Program-made: the position numbers and the translations under genes | Shown: positions 17,910-27,883 of the stretch, piece by piece | Numbering within the stretch: position 1 is the first letter of the stretch | Layout: every line of letters begins with the position of its first letter | The notes under the pieces: generated by a model | Told to the model about the DNA's origin: nothing | The model's input: only the letters and a program-made list of their open reading frames with translations | The model's database searches: none | Source: an uncultured Clostridia bacterium | GTDB taxonomy: Bacteria > Bacillota > Clostridia > Lachnospirales > Anaerotignaceae | DNA length: 64,000 bases | NCBI GenBank assembly: GCA_944383885.1 | Contig: CALWRF010000011.1 | Span: 62,001 to 126,000 of the forward strand | Direction of reading: 5' to 3'

Positions 17910-18674
17910 TTGGCTGGGAGCATATCTGAAATTAAAAATATTTACTCAAAAACAGACGTTAAGGATTTGCCTGATTTTATTAAGTCTTTAAATAACGATA
18001 ACCGAAAAGGTGTTTTAAGCATAATCAGTTCGGCAAGCAAAAAATATAACGCCTATTTAGAAGAACTGGAAAGGCTGAAAGATATTTCTTATTATGAAAA
18101 TCAGTGCCGCCAAAACGGGTATAAATTAATTGCCGGCATAGACGAAGTAGGCAGGGGACCATTGGCAGGTCCTGTAGTTGCCGCAGCAGTTATACTAAAA
18201 GAAAATGATTTAATAGAAGGCATTAATGACAGCAAGAAGCTAAGCGCCTCAAAAAGGGAAAGCCTTTATGATATAATAACAGAAAGGGCTGTTTCTTATG
18301 CTTTTGGTGTTGTATCTCCGGAAGAAATAGACCGAATTAATATTTTGCAGTCTACATACAAAGCCATGCGCAATGCTTTGGCTTCTTTAAGTGTAAAACC
18401 TGATTTTGTCCTTGCCGATGCTGTTACGATACCGGATATTGATATAAAGCAGCAGGGAATTATTAAAGGTGACGCAAAAAGTATTTCAATAGGAGCCGCA
18501 AGCATTATTGCAAAAGTTTACCGTGACAGAATGATGAATGAGTATGCTCAAATATACCCGGAATACGGTTTTGGGCAGAATAAGGGCTATGGCTCACAAA
18601 GCCATATTGAAGCAGTTAAAAAATACGGTCCATGCCCTATACACAGAAAGACTTTTATTAAGAATTTTGTTTGA
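17910..18674 (+). CDS. rnhB: Ribonuclease HII
   Basis: Cleaves RNA in RNA/DNA hybrids and single ribonucleotides in DNA. The catalytic domain starts near residue 74 with IAGIDEVGRGPLAGPVVAAAV (Asp-Glu pair), then LADAVTIP and GDAKSISIGAASIIAKVYRD (third and fourth acidic positions). An N-terminal helical extension of about 70 residues resembles the one in Bacillus RNase HII. TTG start with GAGGTGG upstream. First gene of a run rnhB-yraN-pgeF-DUF512-der-plsY-gpsA. Confidence 0.95.
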   Translation: MAGSISEIKNIYSKTDVKDLPDFIKSLNNDNRKGVLSIISSASKKYNAYLEELERLKDISYYENQCRQNGYKLIAGIDEVGRGPLAGPVVAAAVILKENDLIEGINDSKKLSASKRESLYDIITERAVSYAFGVVSPEEIDRINILQSTYKAMRNALASLSVKPDFVLADAVTIPDIDIKQQGIIKGDAKSISIGAASIIAKVYRDRMMNEYAQIYPEYGFGQNKGYGSQSHIEAVKKYGPCPIHRKTFIKNFV

Positions 18675-18683
18675 GGCTTATAA

Positions 18684-19043
18684 ATGAAAGAACTTAACAA
18701 ATTAAAAGGCAATTACGGCGAAGGCTTGGCATGCAGAGAGCTTGAAAAAGACGGATATGTAATTATTGGAAGAAATTACCGTTACAGAAGCGGTGAGATT
18801 GATATAATAGCTGAAAAAGACGGCATAATAGTTTTTGTTGAGGTTAAGCTCAGAACAAATACTGCAAACGGAATGCCTTGTGAAGCCGTTGATTTAAAAA
18901 AGCAGAAAAAAATTATAAATACAGCTTTAATGTATATACAGCAGAACAATTTATCAGACAATTCTTTCAGATTTGATGTAATAGAGATTTTAGCGCTTGA
19001 TAATGTTATGATACGTCATATTAAAAACGCTTTTTGGGAGTAA
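18684..19043 (+). CDS. YraN family protein (UPF0102, endonuclease-like fold)
   Basis: A 119-residue protein. GNYGEGLACRELEKDGYVIIGRNYRYRSGEIDIIAEKDGIIVFVEVKLR matches UPF0102, with the E..D..ExK pattern of PD-(D/E)XK nucleases. Adjacent to rnhB in very many bacteria. The biological substrate is not established. Starts 9 bases after rnhB. Confidence 0.92.
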   Translation: MKELNKLKGNYGEGLACRELEKDGYVIIGRNYRYRSGEIDIIAEKDGIIVFVEVKLRTNTANGMPCEAVDLKKQKKIINTALMYIQQNNLSDNSFRFDVIEILALDNVMIRHIKNAFWE

Positions 19044-19046
19044 AAT

Positions 19047-19847
19047 ATGAGAATAAAAAATGTAAACGGTGTGGAATTTTGTGTATTTGAAAATATAGAG
19101 TCAACAGGACTTGTAAACCATTGCTTTACTACAAGAAAAGGCGGAGTCAGCAAAGGCGTGTTTGAAAGCCTTAATGTAAGCTACTCAAGGGGAGATAATA
19201 AAAGCGATGTTGATGAAAATATGAGGAGACTCTCTGAAGCGGTCGGTTTTGACACAAACAAAATCGTATCAGGTCATCAGGTACACAAAACCGAGGTTCT
19301 TCAGGTAGATTTCAGCCATTGTTTAAAAAGTATAAGCGGTTATGACGGATATATAACCGATAAACCGGGTATTGTGCTGTGCACTTTTCATGCCGATTGT
19401 GTTCCGCTGTTTTTTGTTGACCCGGTAAAAAAGGTTATAGCCCTTTCTCATTCCGGCTGGAGAGGCACGGCGCATAAAATGGCACAGGTTACAGTTAATA
19501 AAATGAAATCACTTTACGGCTGTAAAGCAGAAAATATTTTAGCCGGTATAGGACCTTCTATAGGGAAGTGCTGTTTTCAGATAGACAAACCAGTTGTTGA
19601 TGAGTTTAATAAAAACATGGATTTTGCCATGGAATATATTTTTACTGACCCTGAAAGGAAAGACCACTATAAGGCGGATTTGTGGCAGATAAACAGGCGT
19701 ATTATGATTGAAAGCGGATTAAAGGAAAAAAATATAGAAGTTACGGATAAATGCACAATGTGCTGTGAGGATTTATTCTTTTCGCACAGAAGAATGGGAG
19801 ATAAACGCGGAAGCATGGCGTCTTTTATGTCCCTTAAGGAGTTTTGA
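19047..19847 (+). CDS. pgeF: Laccase-domain protein PgeF/YfiH (purine nucleoside phosphorylase-like)
   Basis: Zinc enzyme of the multicopper-polyphenol-oxidase-like fold; members have been linked to peptidoglycan editing and to purine nucleoside phosphorolysis. Motifs seen: HCFTTRKGGVS, SGHQVHKTEV, FHADCVPLFF, ALSHSGWRGTAHKM and the C-terminal CTMCCEDLFFSHRR. The His and Cys of HADC and HSGWRG are the metal-site residues of the family. Length 266 is normal. Overlaps or abuts the next gene, whose RBS lies in its last codons. Confidence 0.92.
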   Translation: MRIKNVNGVEFCVFENIESTGLVNHCFTTRKGGVSKGVFESLNVSYSRGDNKSDVDENMRRLSEAVGFDTNKIVSGHQVHKTEVLQVDFSHCLKSISGYDGYITDKPGIVLCTFHADCVPLFFVDPVKKVIALSHSGWRGTAHKMAQVTVNKMKSLYGCKAENILAGIGPSIGKCCFQIDKPVVDEFNKNMDFAMEYIFTDPERKDHYKADLWQINRRIMIESGLKEKNIEVTDKCTMCCEDLFFSHRRMGDKRGSMASFMSLKEF

Positions 19848-19849
19848 CA

Positions 19850-21163
19850 TTGGAAAATAATGAAAATGTAATTATAAAAGTTGAAAAAGGTAGCATTGCC
19901 GAGGAGCTGGGTATTGAACCGGGTGATATTCTTATGGCAATTAATGGAAAGCCTGTACTTGATGTTTTTGACTACAGGTATCTAATAAATGACGAGTATA
20001 TAGAGCTGACCATTAAAACAAAGCAGGGCGGAGAATGTGTTGCTGAGGTAGAAAAGGAATATTATGAGGATTTGGGCATAGTTTTTGAGTCCGGTCTTAT
20101 GGATAACGCCAAAAGCTGCAGCAATAAATGCATATTCTGCTTTATAGACCAGCTGCCTAAAGGAATGAGAAAAACGCTATATTTTAAAGATGATGACTCA
20201 AGGCTGTCGTTTTTGCAGGGAAATTATGTTACACTTACAAATATGAAAGAAAAGGACCTTGACAGAATAATTTATTATCATCTTTCACCTATTAATATTT
20301 CAGTCCATACAACGGATATGGAACTGAGGAAAAAAATGCTTAATAACCGTTTTGCCGACAGGCTTCTTGACTATATGGATAAGCTTGCTGAAGCCCATAT
20401 AGAAATGAATCTTCAAATAGTACTTTGCAGAAATATAAATGATGGAGAAGTTCTGGATAAAACTATAAAGGATTTGGCAGGATATTTTCCGCACGCAAGA
20501 AGTCTTTCTGTTGTGCCTATTGGTCTTACCAGATACCGTGACGGACTTTATCCAATGGAGCCTTTTGATAAAGAAAGCAGCTTAAATGTAATTAATCAGG
20601 TTACTTTATGGCAGAATAAGCTTAAAAAAGAAATAGGCTCTTCTTTTGTTTTTATAGCCGACGAGTTTTATTTAAACGCCGGTGTGGAATTTCCGCCTTA
20701 TGAGTCTTATGAGGATTTTCCGCAGATAGAAAACGGCGTTGGAATGGTTTCTCTTATGCTTTATGAGTTTAATGAGTACTTTAACACACTTAAGCCGGCT
20801 AAATTAAATAAATCTGTTTCTTTGGCAACGGGAACAGCATCTTTTGAGTTTATTTCTTCCCTTTGCAAGAGACTTGAGGAAAAATTTAATGGTCTTAAAA
20901 TTAATGTGTATGCCATAAAAAATGAGTTTTTCGGCGGTAAAATTTCAGTTTCAGGTCTTCTTACAGGAAAGGATATAGTTGAACAGCTTAAAAATAAAGA
21001 TTTGGGAGAATATTTATTTCTGCCTAAGAACCTTTTAAGAGATGGCGAAACCGTTCTTTTGGATGATATGGATTTAAAAGACATAGAAAAAGAATTAAAT
21101 ATAAAAGTTAAAATTACAGGCGAAAGCGGCAGTGATTTTATAAAAACAATTACGGAGGATTAA
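19850..21163 (+). CDS. DUF512 family protein with PDZ domain and radical-SAM-like cysteine motif
   Basis: A 437-residue protein of the PDZ/DUF512 family, described as a putative FeS-containing oxidoreductase. Residues 1-70 form a PDZ-like domain ([24 protein letters not shown]). CSNKCIFCF follows, with cysteines at residues 90, 94 and 97 in the CxxxCxxC spacing of radical SAM enzymes, then [19 protein letters not shown] and [11 protein letters not shown], highly conserved in the family. The TTG at 19850 lies 8 bases after AAGGAG; a TTG at 19844 is too close to it. Upstream of der, a common arrangement in Clostridia. The substrate is unknown. Confidence 0.9.
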   Translation: MENNENVIIKVEKGSIAEELGIEPGDILMAINGKPVLDVFDYRYLINDEYIELTIKTKQGGECVAEVEKEYYEDLGIVFESGLMDNAKSCSNKCIFCFIDQLPKGMRKTLYFKDDDSRLSFLQGNYVTLTNMKEKDLDRIIYYHLSPINISVHTTDMELRKKMLNNRFADRLLDYMDKLAEAHIEMNLQIVLCRNINDGEVLDKTIKDLAGYFPHARSLSVVPIGLTRYRDGLYPMEPFDKESSLNVINQVTLWQNKLKKEIGSSFVFIADEFYLNAGVEFPPYESYEDFPQIENGVGMVSLMLYEFNEYFNTLKPAKLNKSVSLATGTASFEFISSLCKRLEEKFNGLKINVYAIKNEFFGGKISVSGLLTGKDIVEQLKNKDLGEYLFLPKNLLRDGETVLLDDMDLKDIEKELNIKVKITGESGSDFIKTITED

Positions 21164-21164
21164 A

Positions 21165-22490
21165 ATGAGCAAACCTATAGTAGCGGTAGTAGGAAGGCCT
21201 AATGTAGGCAAGTCCACTCTTTTTAATAAAATAGCCGGACAGAGAATATCTATTGTTCAGGATACGCCTGGCGTTACAAGGGACAGAATATACGCAGATG
21301 TTGAGTGGCTGGGAAATTACTTTACACTTATAGATACAGGCGGTATGGAACCTGGAGCTGAAAACATCATACTTAAACAGATACTTAATCAGGCTGAAAT
21401 AGCTATTGAAACGGCTGATGTTATAATATTTGTTACAGATGTTAAGCAGGGCGTTACAGATGAGGACGCTAAAGTTGCAGATATTTTAAGAAGGGCAAGA
21501 AAACCGGTTATACTTGCTGTTAACAAAGTAGACAACATGCGTGTTGAAAACCTTGATGTTTACGAGTTTTATTCACTGGGCATGGGTGACCCTATACCGG
21601 TTTCAGCAGGACAAATGCTTGGTCTTGGCGACTTGCTTGATGAGGTTATATCTAAATTCCCTGAAGGGGCGGCAGAGGAAGAAGATGATGATAAAATCAG
21701 GGTTGCCATTATTGGTAAGCCTAATGTAGGCAAGTCTTCGCTGATTAATAAAATACTTGGTGAGGAAAGGCTTATTGTAAGTAATATTCCGGGCACAACA
21801 AGAGATGCCGTAGACACAGAAATCACAATCGACGGAACGGATTTTGTATTTATAGACACAGCCGGAATGCGAAGAAAAAGCAAAATAAAAGAAGATATTG
21901 AGCGTTTTAGCATTATAAGGGCTGTATCCGCTGTTGAAAGATGCGATGTAGCGGTGCTCGTTGTTGACGCAAACGAAGGCGTTACAGACCAGGATACAAA
22001 AATTGCCGGTATTGCACATGAAAGAGGAAAAGGCGCTGTTATAGCAGTTAATAAATGGGATTGTATAGAAAAAGACGATAAAACAATGAATAAATTCCTT
22101 AAAGATATTGACACAGAACTTTCATATATGTCTTATGCGCCTAAAGTGTTTATATCAGCTAAAACAGGTCAGAGAATACCGCGTATGATTGAGCTTATTA
22201 AAGCTTCAAGGGAAAACAACAATTTAAGAATAAGTACAGGTGTGCTTAATGATGTCCTTATAGAGGCTATGGCAATGCAGCAGCCGCCGAGCGACAAAGG
22301 ACGTCAGCTCAGAATATATTATATTACACAGGCAAGTGTTAAGCCGCCGACATTTGTTTTGTTTGTAAACGACAGAACGCTTATGCACTTTTCATACAGA
22401 AGGTATATCGAAAACCAGTTAAGGGGAGCTTTTGGTTTTACAGGTACGCCTATTCATTTTGTTGTAAGGGAAAGGAAAGAGAATTCTTAA
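21165..22490 (+). CDS. der: Ribosome biogenesis GTPase Der (EngA)
   Basis: Essential GTPase for 50S subunit assembly. Two consecutive G domains are visible: [12 protein letters not shown] near residue 9 and [12 protein letters not shown] near residue 183, each with DTPGVTRD or [11 protein letters not shown] switch regions and NKVD or NKWD motifs. A KH-like C-terminal domain follows ([28 protein letters not shown]). The 441-residue length is standard. Starts 1 base after the DUF512 stop and is followed by plsY and gpsA, a conserved trio. Confidence 0.97.
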   Translation: MSKPIVAVVGRPNVGKSTLFNKIAGQRISIVQDTPGVTRDRIYADVEWLGNYFTLIDTGGMEPGAENIILKQILNQAEIAIETADVIIFVTDVKQGVTDEDAKVADILRRARKPVILAVNKVDNMRVENLDVYEFYSLGMGDPIPVSAGQMLGLGDLLDEVISKFPEGAAEEEDDDKIRVAIIGKPNVGKSSLINKILGEERLIVSNIPGTTRDAVDTEITIDGTDFVFIDTAGMRRKSKIKEDIERFSIIRAVSAVERCDVAVLVVDANEGVTDQDTKIAGIAHERGKGAVIAVNKWDCIEKDDKTMNKFLKDIDTELSYMSYAPKVFISAKTGQRIPRMIELIKASRENNNLRISTGVLNDVLIEAMAMQQPPSDKGRQLRIYYITQASVKPPTFVLFVNDRTLMHFSYRRYIENQLRGAFGFTGTPIHFVVRERKENS

Positions 22491-22491
22491 A

Positions 22492-23091
22492 ATGTTCAGA
22501 ATCTTTTGTGTTTTAATAGGATATGCCTGCGGCTGTTTTCAATCGGCGTATTTTGTAAGCCTTTTTATGCGTAAGGATATCAGAAAGTACGGCAGTGGGA
22601 ATCTTGGCTCAACAAACGCTTTAAGGGTTTTAGGCAAAAAAGCCGGAGCAGCCACGTTTATTTGCGATGTTGGAAAGTGCGTAATCGCTTTTGTGTTATG
22701 CTATCATTTTTTTGGCGGATTAGTTGCCGGAATTTATGGCTCATTAGGTGTTATGTTAGGTCATGACTTTCCGTTTTATCTTAAATTTAAAGGCGGAAAA
22801 GGCATCGCGTCATCTATTGGCATGGATTTATGCCTTATGATATTTTTTAATCCGCTTGTTACGGCTGCGTCTTTTGTTATGGGTCTTATAGGATTGCTTA
22901 TAAAGGGATATGTTTCAATGGGTTCAATATTCCTTATAGTAACTGTGCCTGTAATGTGCTTTATTCTTTCGGCTCCGGCTGAAGTTACTGCTATAACACT
23001 TATTATGGCTGTTATAGCTGTAATTAAACATAAATCCAATATATCAAGGATATTAAATGGAAGTGAAAATGCATTGTTTGTTAGAAAATAA
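22492..23091 (+). CDS. plsY: Glycerol-3-phosphate acyltransferase PlsY
   Basis: Membrane acyltransferase using acyl-phosphate to form lysophosphatidate. Motifs: GSGNLGSTNALRVLGKKAG in the first cytoplasmic loop, GHDFPFYLKFKGGKGIASSIG in the second, and KHKSNISRIL near the end. Several membrane segments are visible and the length of 199 residues is normal. One base separates it from der. Confidence 0.96.
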   Translation: MFRIFCVLIGYACGCFQSAYFVSLFMRKDIRKYGSGNLGSTNALRVLGKKAGAATFICDVGKCVIAFVLCYHFFGGLVAGIYGSLGVMLGHDFPFYLKFKGGKGIASSIGMDLCLMIFFNPLVTAASFVMGLIGLLIKGYVSMGSIFLIVTVPVMCFILSAPAEVTAITLIMAVIAVIKHKSNISRILNGSENALFVRK

Positions 23092-23106
23092 TTGGAGGCT
23101 GTACTT

Positions 23107-24102
23107 ATGAAAAAAATTACTGTTATTGGTTCTGGAAGCTGGGGAACTGCTCTTGCTGTTATGCTTGATAAATACGGTCATGATGTAACCATTTGGTCAT
23201 GGAAACAAGAAGAAGCCGACAGAATTAAGTATGAACATGAACATAAAGAATACCTTCCTGGTGTTAGAATAAATGAAAGCATTAAAATACTTACAGACAG
23301 AAAAGAAGCTGTTGATGGTGCAGATGTTATAATTACAGCTGTCCCGTCTAAATTTGTGCGTAAAAATATAATGGATTTTGCGCCTTTTATCAATGAGAAT
23401 CAGATAATAGTAAATGTGGCAAAAGGTCTTGAAGACGGCTCTCTTTTAAGGCTTTCACAGGTTATAGAAGAATGCCTGCCTAAATGCAAAATATGCACGC
23501 TTGTAGGTCCGAGCCATGCGGAGGAAGTTGGCAGAAATATACCTACTGCCTGCGTTGTGTCATGTAAAGATATGGAAACAGCAAAAATGATTCAAAATGA
23601 ATTTATGAATGAAAGATTCAGAATATACACAAACAGCGATATGATAGGTATGGAGCTTGGAGCGGCGCTTAAAAATGTAATTGCCCTTGCCGCTGGAATG
23701 AGCGACGGTCTTGGTTTTGGCGACAATACAAAAGCGGCGCTTATGACAAGAGGTTTGGCTGAAATATCGCGTCTTGGAGTTAAAATGGGAGGGAAAGCAG
23801 AAACATTTATAGGTCTTTCGGGAATGGGCGATTTGATTGTTACCTGCACAAGCATGCATTCAAGAAACCGACGTGCTGGTATTTTGCTTGGGAAAGGCAA
23901 GAAGCTTGATGAAACGCTTAATGAAGTTCACATGGTGGTAGAAGGTGTAAATACGGCTAAAGCTGCTTATGACCTTTCTGTTAAATATAATGTTGAGATG
24001 CCTATTACAAAAGCTATCAATCAGGTTCTTTTTGACGGAAAAGACGCTAAAGAAGCTGTTGTTGAGCTTATGATGAGAGTAGGCAAAGGCGAACTTGATT
24101 AA
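23107..24102 (+). CDS. gpsA: Glycerol-3-phosphate dehydrogenase [NAD(P)+] GpsA
   Basis: Reduces dihydroxyacetone phosphate to glycerol-3-phosphate for phospholipid synthesis. Rossmann start KITVIGSGSWGTALAVML, VNVAKGLEDGSLLRLSQV, LVGPSHAEEVGRNIPTA, the catalytic Lys in GAALKNVIALAAGMSDGLGFGDNTKAAL and GLSGMGDLIVTCTS. The ATG at 23107 has TTGGAGG 8 bases upstream; the frame extends to 23092 but without support. The product supplies PlsY, encoded just upstream. Confidence 0.96.
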   Translation: MKKITVIGSGSWGTALAVMLDKYGHDVTIWSWKQEEADRIKYEHEHKEYLPGVRINESIKILTDRKEAVDGADVIITAVPSKFVRKNIMDFAPFINENQIIVNVAKGLEDGSLLRLSQVIEECLPKCKICTLVGPSHAEEVGRNIPTACVVSCKDMETAKMIQNEFMNERFRIYTNSDMIGMELGAALKNVIALAAGMSDGLGFGDNTKAALMTRGLAEISRLGVKMGGKAETFIGLSGMGDLIVTCTSMHSRNRRAGILLGKGKKLDETLNEVHMVVEGVNTAKAAYDLSVKYNVEMPITKAINQVLFDGKDAKEAVVELMMRVGKGELD

Positions 24103-24122
24103 TTTTGGCATATTTTAAATAT

Positions 24123-24166
24123 AAAACAGCATGAAGTTCTGAGTTTTAGAAATTCATGCTGTTTTT
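24123..24166. terminator. Bidirectional terminator between gpsA and tyrS
   Basis: AAAACAGCATGAA (24123-24135) pairs with TTCATGCTGTTTT (24153-24165). T-runs flank both sides, so it can serve the convergent gpsA (+) and tyrS (-) genes. Confidence 0.88.
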
Positions 24167-24181
24167 ATTATTTTATAAATA

Positions 24182-25408
24182 TTATATCAGTTTTGCATGG
24201 TGGAAAACTTTTTTGCCTTTCTGGATTTTGGCTTTTCCTTCAACAAAATCTTTTTCTGTCACAATGTAGTCAAAAGCAGTTACTTTTTTGTCATTAAGCT
24301 TTAAGCCGTTTTGCTGAACAAGGCGTCTGCCTTCGCTCTTTGAGGATATAAGTCCGCATTTTACAAGAAGTGTTAGTATATCCATACCTTCTGCAAGCTC
24401 ATCTTTTGAAATTTCTGTTGTAGGTATTGAACCGCCTTCTGCGCCGCCTGCAAAAAGCGCTCTTGCCGCTTCCTGCGCCTTTTTGGCTTCTTCCTCACCG
24501 TGAATAATTTTTGTAACCTCAAAGGCAAGAATTTCTTTTGCTTTGTTAATTTCACTGCCTTCAAGGGCGCCGAGCCTGCGTACTTCATCCATAGGAAGGA
24601 ATGTAAGTAAAGAAAGACATTTTTCAACGTCTTTGTCGCCTACATTTCTCCAGTACTGGTAAAACTCATAAGGTGTAGTCTTTTCAGCATCAAGCCATAC
24701 AGCTCCGCCTTCTGTTTTACCCATTTTTTTGCCTTCGCTTGTGGTAAGAAGTTTAAAAGTCATTCCGTATGCCGCCTTACGCTCTTTACGGCGTATAAGG
24801 TCAACACCGCCAAGTATGTTTGCCCACTGGTCGCTGCCGCCAAGCTGCATTACACAGCCGTACTTTTTGTTTAATTCAAGAAAGTCATTTGCCTGCATTG
24901 GCATGTAGTTAAACTCAAGAAATGAAAGACCTTTTTCAAGCCTTGTTTTGTAGCATTCAGCAGTAAGCATTTGGTTTACTGAAAAATGAACGCCTATATT
25001 TCTTAAAAAATCAATGTAGTTAAGGTTTCTTATCCAGTCAGCATTATTAACAATAAGCGCCTTTCCGTCTGAAAAGTCGATAAGCCTTGAAAGCTGTTTT
25101 TTGAAACATTCAACATTGTGGTCTATCTGCTCTACAGTAAGCATTTTACGCATATCTGTTTTTCCGGTAGGGTCGCCAATCATGCCGGTGCCGCCGCCCA
25201 TAAGAGCTATAGGGCGGTGTCCTGCTCTTTGCATGTGCGCCATAGCCATTATTGTAAGGAAGTGCCCTACATGAAGGCTGTCGGCTGTAGGGTCAAAACC
25301 AATATAAAAAGTGATTTTTTCTTTTCCTAAAAGCTCTCTAATTTCGTCTTCGTGTGTAAGCTGTTCAATAAATCCTCTTTCCTGCAATACATCTAATACG
25401 TTTTCCAT
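24182..25408 (-). CDS. tyrS: Tyrosyl-tRNA synthetase
   Basis: Class I aminoacyl-tRNA synthetase charging tRNA-Tyr. The N-terminal catalytic domain includes [15 protein letters not shown] (HIGH-type motif) and [12 protein letters not shown]; the KMSKS-type loop reads [14 protein letters not shown]-terminal S4-like RNA-binding domain follows ([21 protein letters not shown]). At 408 residues it is normal. RBS AGGAGG lies just upstream of the start. Expression should respond to uncharged tRNA-Tyr through the T-box leader at 25445-25686. Confidence 0.97.
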   Translation of the reverse strand: MENVLDVLQERGFIEQLTHEDEIRELLGKEKITFYIGFDPTADSLHVGHFLTIMAMAHMQRAGHRPIALMGGGTGMIGDPTGKTDMRKMLTVEQIDHNVECFKKQLSRLIDFSDGKALIVNNADWIRNLNYIDFLRNIGVHFSVNQMLTAECYKTRLEKGLSFLEFNYMPMQANDFLELNKKYGCVMQLGGSDQWANILGGVDLIRRKERKAAYGMTFKLLTTSEGKKMGKTEGGAVWLDAEKTTPYEFYQYWRNVGDKDVEKCLSLLTFLPMDEVRRLGALEGSEINKAKEILAFEVTKIIHGEEEAKKAQEAARALFAGGAEGGSIPTTEISKDELAEGMDILTLLVKCGLISSKSEGRRLVQQNGLKLNDKKVTAFDYIVTEKDFVEGKAKIQKGKKVFHHAKLI

Positions 25409-25444
25409 TTTATTACCTCCTAAATTTATATGGGCGGACCAAAT

Positions 25445-25480
25445 AAAAAAGGTCTTTCAGTCCAAAAGGACGGAAAGACC
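25445..25480 (-). terminator. T-box leader intrinsic terminator
   Basis: Read on the minus strand: GGTCTTTC (from 25480) pairs with GAAAGACC (ending 25451), followed by TTTTTT (25450-25445). It is the terminator conformation of the tyrS T-box switch; the T-box core next to it can form the competing antiterminator. Confidence 0.88.
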
Positions 25481-25686
25481 GTGGTACCACCTTAATTACC
25501 TGTTATACAGGCGCTCTTACGCGCTTTAACGTGCGCTAATCCGCCGAAGCTTACTGTTATTTCTTCTCCGGAGCTCATGAGGCGTAATTTACGGCATACC
25601 GTACTGCAATGCTTTCAGCAACCGCACTGCTCTCTGATATTGTAACCAGCGCCGCCCATATAACTCAATCACAGCTTTTAAAATTT
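25445..25686 (-). promoter_or_regulatory. T-box riboswitch leader of tyrS
   Basis: The 323-base gap between pepT and tyrS is a T-box leader. On the minus strand it shows AAGGTGGTACCACGG (T-box core, palindrome at 25481-25490) directly before the terminator stem. A long stem I carries GCAGTGCGGTTGCTGAAAGC-like distal loop sequence near 25600-25635. The TGGT of the core can pair with an A-C-C-A tRNA end, fitting tRNA-Tyr. Two TAC triplets lie on the 3' side of stem I; I cannot decide by eye which is the specifier codon. Uncharged tRNA-Tyr should promote antitermination. Confidence 0.92.
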
Positions 25687-25692
25687 TTGCTT

Positions 25693-25721
25693 ATAATAAC
25701 ACATTAAAATTTACATGTCAA
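25693..25721 (-). promoter_or_regulatory. Sigma-A promoter of the tyrS T-box transcript
   Basis: On the minus strand: TTGACA (25721-25716), 17-base spacer, TATTAT (25698-25693). It lies directly after the pepT stop. Confidence 0.85.
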
Positions 25722-25731
25722 GACATGATTT

Positions 25732-26946
25732 TTATTTTATACCTTCTGACATAGAGCATATATTAATTATTACATCTCTGGCTTTTTCCATTGATTTTAT
25801 AGGGATAAACTCATATACGCCATGGAAATTATGTCCTCCGGCAAATATATTAGGGCAGGAAAGCCCCATGTATGAAAGCCTTGCGCCGTCTGTTCCGCCG
25901 CGGATAGGCTGTTTTATAGGCGTGATATTGCATTTTAGCATGGCTTTTTCGGCTAAGTCGATTATATATTTTTTATCCTTTATTTTTTCGTACATATTCC
26001 TGTATTCGTCATGGATTTCAAGTTCTATTGCGTTATTATACGTTATATTAAGGCTTTCAACTGTTTCAAGTACAAACTGCTTGCGTTTTTCAAGTCCTTC
26101 TGATGTAAAATCCCTTAAAATATAAGTAATGGTACATTCTTCAACAGTTCCGTTAAATGAACATAAGTGATAAAAGCCTTCGTATTTTTCTGTTTCAGAC
26201 GGCGTTTCGTTTTTAGGGAATAAAGAAACTAAATGACTTCCTATTAAAGAGGCGTTAATCATAGTATCTTTTGCGTATCCGGGATGTACGTTTCTTCCAT
26301 TAATTATTATTTTAACTCTGGCGGCGTTAAAGTTTTCAAACTCAAGTTCCCCAATTCTGCCGCCGTCGATAGTATAGGCAAAGTCAGCGCCAAATTTATT
26401 TACATCAAATTTATCAGCGCCGCGACCTATTTCCTCATCAGGGGTAAATGCTATTGCGATTTCGCCATGCGGTATATTGCTGTTTTCTTTTAAATACTCT
26501 ATTGCACTCATTATTTCAGCAATGCCGGCTTTGTCATCTGCACCTAAAAGAGTCGTGCCGTCGGTTGTTATAATATCCTGACCGACATATAATTTTAAAT
26601 CTGGGAAGTCTTTTGGTGAAAGTTCCTTGCCTTTGGAAAGCTTTATTACAGAGCCGTCATAATTTTTTATAATATTTGGTTTTATATTTTTGCCAGACGC
26701 ATCAGGACTTGTGTCCATGTGGGCGATAAATCCTATTTTAGGGTAATTTTCGGCTGTTTTTTCTAAAAAAGCCATAACATAGCCTTCTTTTTGAGTTATA
26801 TTTTTCAAGCCTAATTCTCTGCACTCCTTAACAAGAAGGTTGCTTAAATCCATCTGGCAGTCTGAACTTGGAGTAGTCTGGCTGTTTTCATTTGACGTTG
26901 TTTCGTAAGATATATATCTTAAAAATTTATCTGTTACGCTTTCCAT
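25732..26946 (-). CDS. pepT: Peptidase T (tripeptide aminopeptidase)
   Basis: Dinuclear zinc aminopeptidase of the M20 family releasing N-terminal residues from tripeptides. Zinc and catalytic motifs are visible: IGFIAHMDTSPDASG, TLLGADDKAGIAEIM, AFTPDEEIGRGAD, YTIDGGRIGELEFENFNAA and the C-terminal IFAGGHNFHGVYEFIP. The ATG at 26946 has AAAGGA 9-10 bases upstream; upstream in-frame ATGs overlap the preceding gene. The product is 404 residues, normal. It starts 1 base after the radical SAM gene and so is probably cotranscribed. Confidence 0.95.
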   Translation of the reverse strand: MESVTDKFLRYISYETTSNENSQTTPSSDCQMDLSNLLVKECRELGLKNITQKEGYVMAFLEKTAENYPKIGFIAHMDTSPDASGKNIKPNIIKNYDGSVIKLSKGKELSPKDFPDLKLYVGQDIITTDGTTLLGADDKAGIAEIMSAIEYLKENSNIPHGEIAIAFTPDEEIGRGADKFDVNKFGADFAYTIDGGRIGELEFENFNAARVKIIINGRNVHPGYAKDTMINASLIGSHLVSLFPKNETPSETEKYEGFYHLCSFNGTVEECTITYILRDFTSEGLEKRKQFVLETVESLNITYNNAIELEIHDEYRNMYEKIKDKKYIIDLAEKAMLKCNITPIKQPIRGGTDGARLSYMGLSCPNIFAGGHNFHGVYEFIPIKSMEKARDVIINICSMSEGIK

Positions 26947-26947
26947 T

Positions 26948-27883
26948 TTAATCATTCCTTTCCGTATCAAGACCGCTTAAATCAAAAACCGGAGTATATG
27001 CGCTTGTGGCTGAATTTCTCTCCTGCATATAACCGTATTTTAACCCGATACCTAAAAAATAATCAATTACGCTGTTATATTCAAATGTAGTTACTCTGCG
27101 GCTGAGTTCTTTAATTCCTTTGGCTTTATACATAGGAGTGTACTGATTAAGGATTGAAACATATACATTATCCCCAAAAGTTTCTTTTATAAAATCCAGA
27201 ACTTTAAAAGAGTCTTTTCGGCAGGAAGGAAGAACAAGATGGCGTATTATAACACCTTTTTGCATAATACCGTCTGAGTCAAATTTATTTTTCCCAACTT
27301 GCCTGTACATTTCTTTTACGGCAGATGAGGCAAATTTAAAATAGTCTTTTGCGCCGCTGTATTTAGCAGATAATTCAGAAGAAAAGTATTTAATATCAGG
27401 CAGATAAATGTCAATTAATCCCTCAAAAAGTTTAAGAGCTTCAACTTTTTCATATCCTGAAGAATTATAAACAACCGGTATTTTAAGTCCCATATTTTTG
27501 GCTTTTATCAAAGCTTCACGGACCTTTGGCAAAAAATGCCCTGCTGAAACGAGATTTAAGTTATGGACATTTTTATTTTGCTGGTTTATGAAAATTTCTG
27601 CGAGCATGTCTGTTGAAAGTTCTTTTCCTTTATTGAGCTGGCTTATCTCGTAGTTCTGGCAGAAAACACATTTGAGGTTGCAGCCGGAAAAAAATACTGT
27701 GCCGGAACCCCTTGTGCCGCTTATAGGCGGTTCTTCAAAATTATGTATTGAGGCAAGGGCGGCTTTTGGGTATTGAGATGAATTGCAGTATCCAAAACTG
27801 CTTTTTGTCCTGTCAGCTTTGCAGTTTCTCGGACATAAACAGCAATATGACATATCTGTTATGTTTATTTTGTTGCTAATCAT
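26948..27883 (-). CDS. Radical SAM protein, PflA/PflX-like (COG1313)
   Basis: A 311-residue radical SAM protein. The [4Fe-4S] triad is FFSGCNLKCVFCQNYEIS, preceded by a cysteine-rich N-terminus (CCLCPRNCKADR, GYC) and GTRGSGTVFF, as in the pyruvate-formate-lyase-activating-enzyme-related COG1313 group. Later motifs IDIYLPDIKYFS and LVLPSCRKDSF are also of that group. The activated partner is unknown and no glycyl radical enzyme is in the window. Upstream of pepT in the same direction. The start could be the ATG at 27883 or a few codons downstream. Confidence 0.85.
   Translation of the reverse strand: MISNKINITDMSYCCLCPRNCKADRTKSSFGYCNSSQYPKAALASIHNFEEPPISGTRGSGTVFFSGCNLKCVFCQNYEISQLNKGKELSTDMLAEIFINQQNKNVHNLNLVSAGHFLPKVREALIKAKNMGLKIPVVYNSSGYEKVEALKLFEGLIDIYLPDIKYFSSELSAKYSGAKDYFKFASSAVKEMYRQVGKNKFDSDGIMQKGVIIRHLVLPSCRKDSFKVLDFIKETFGDNVYVSILNQYTPMYKAKGIKELSRRVTTFEYNSVIDYFLGIGLKYGYMQERNSATSAYTPVFDLSGLDTERND

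Noticed and set aside
21569..22114. Antisense open frame (181 codons) inside der
   Set aside because: Shadow of the GTPase gene; low-complexity Ser-rich translation, no start signal.
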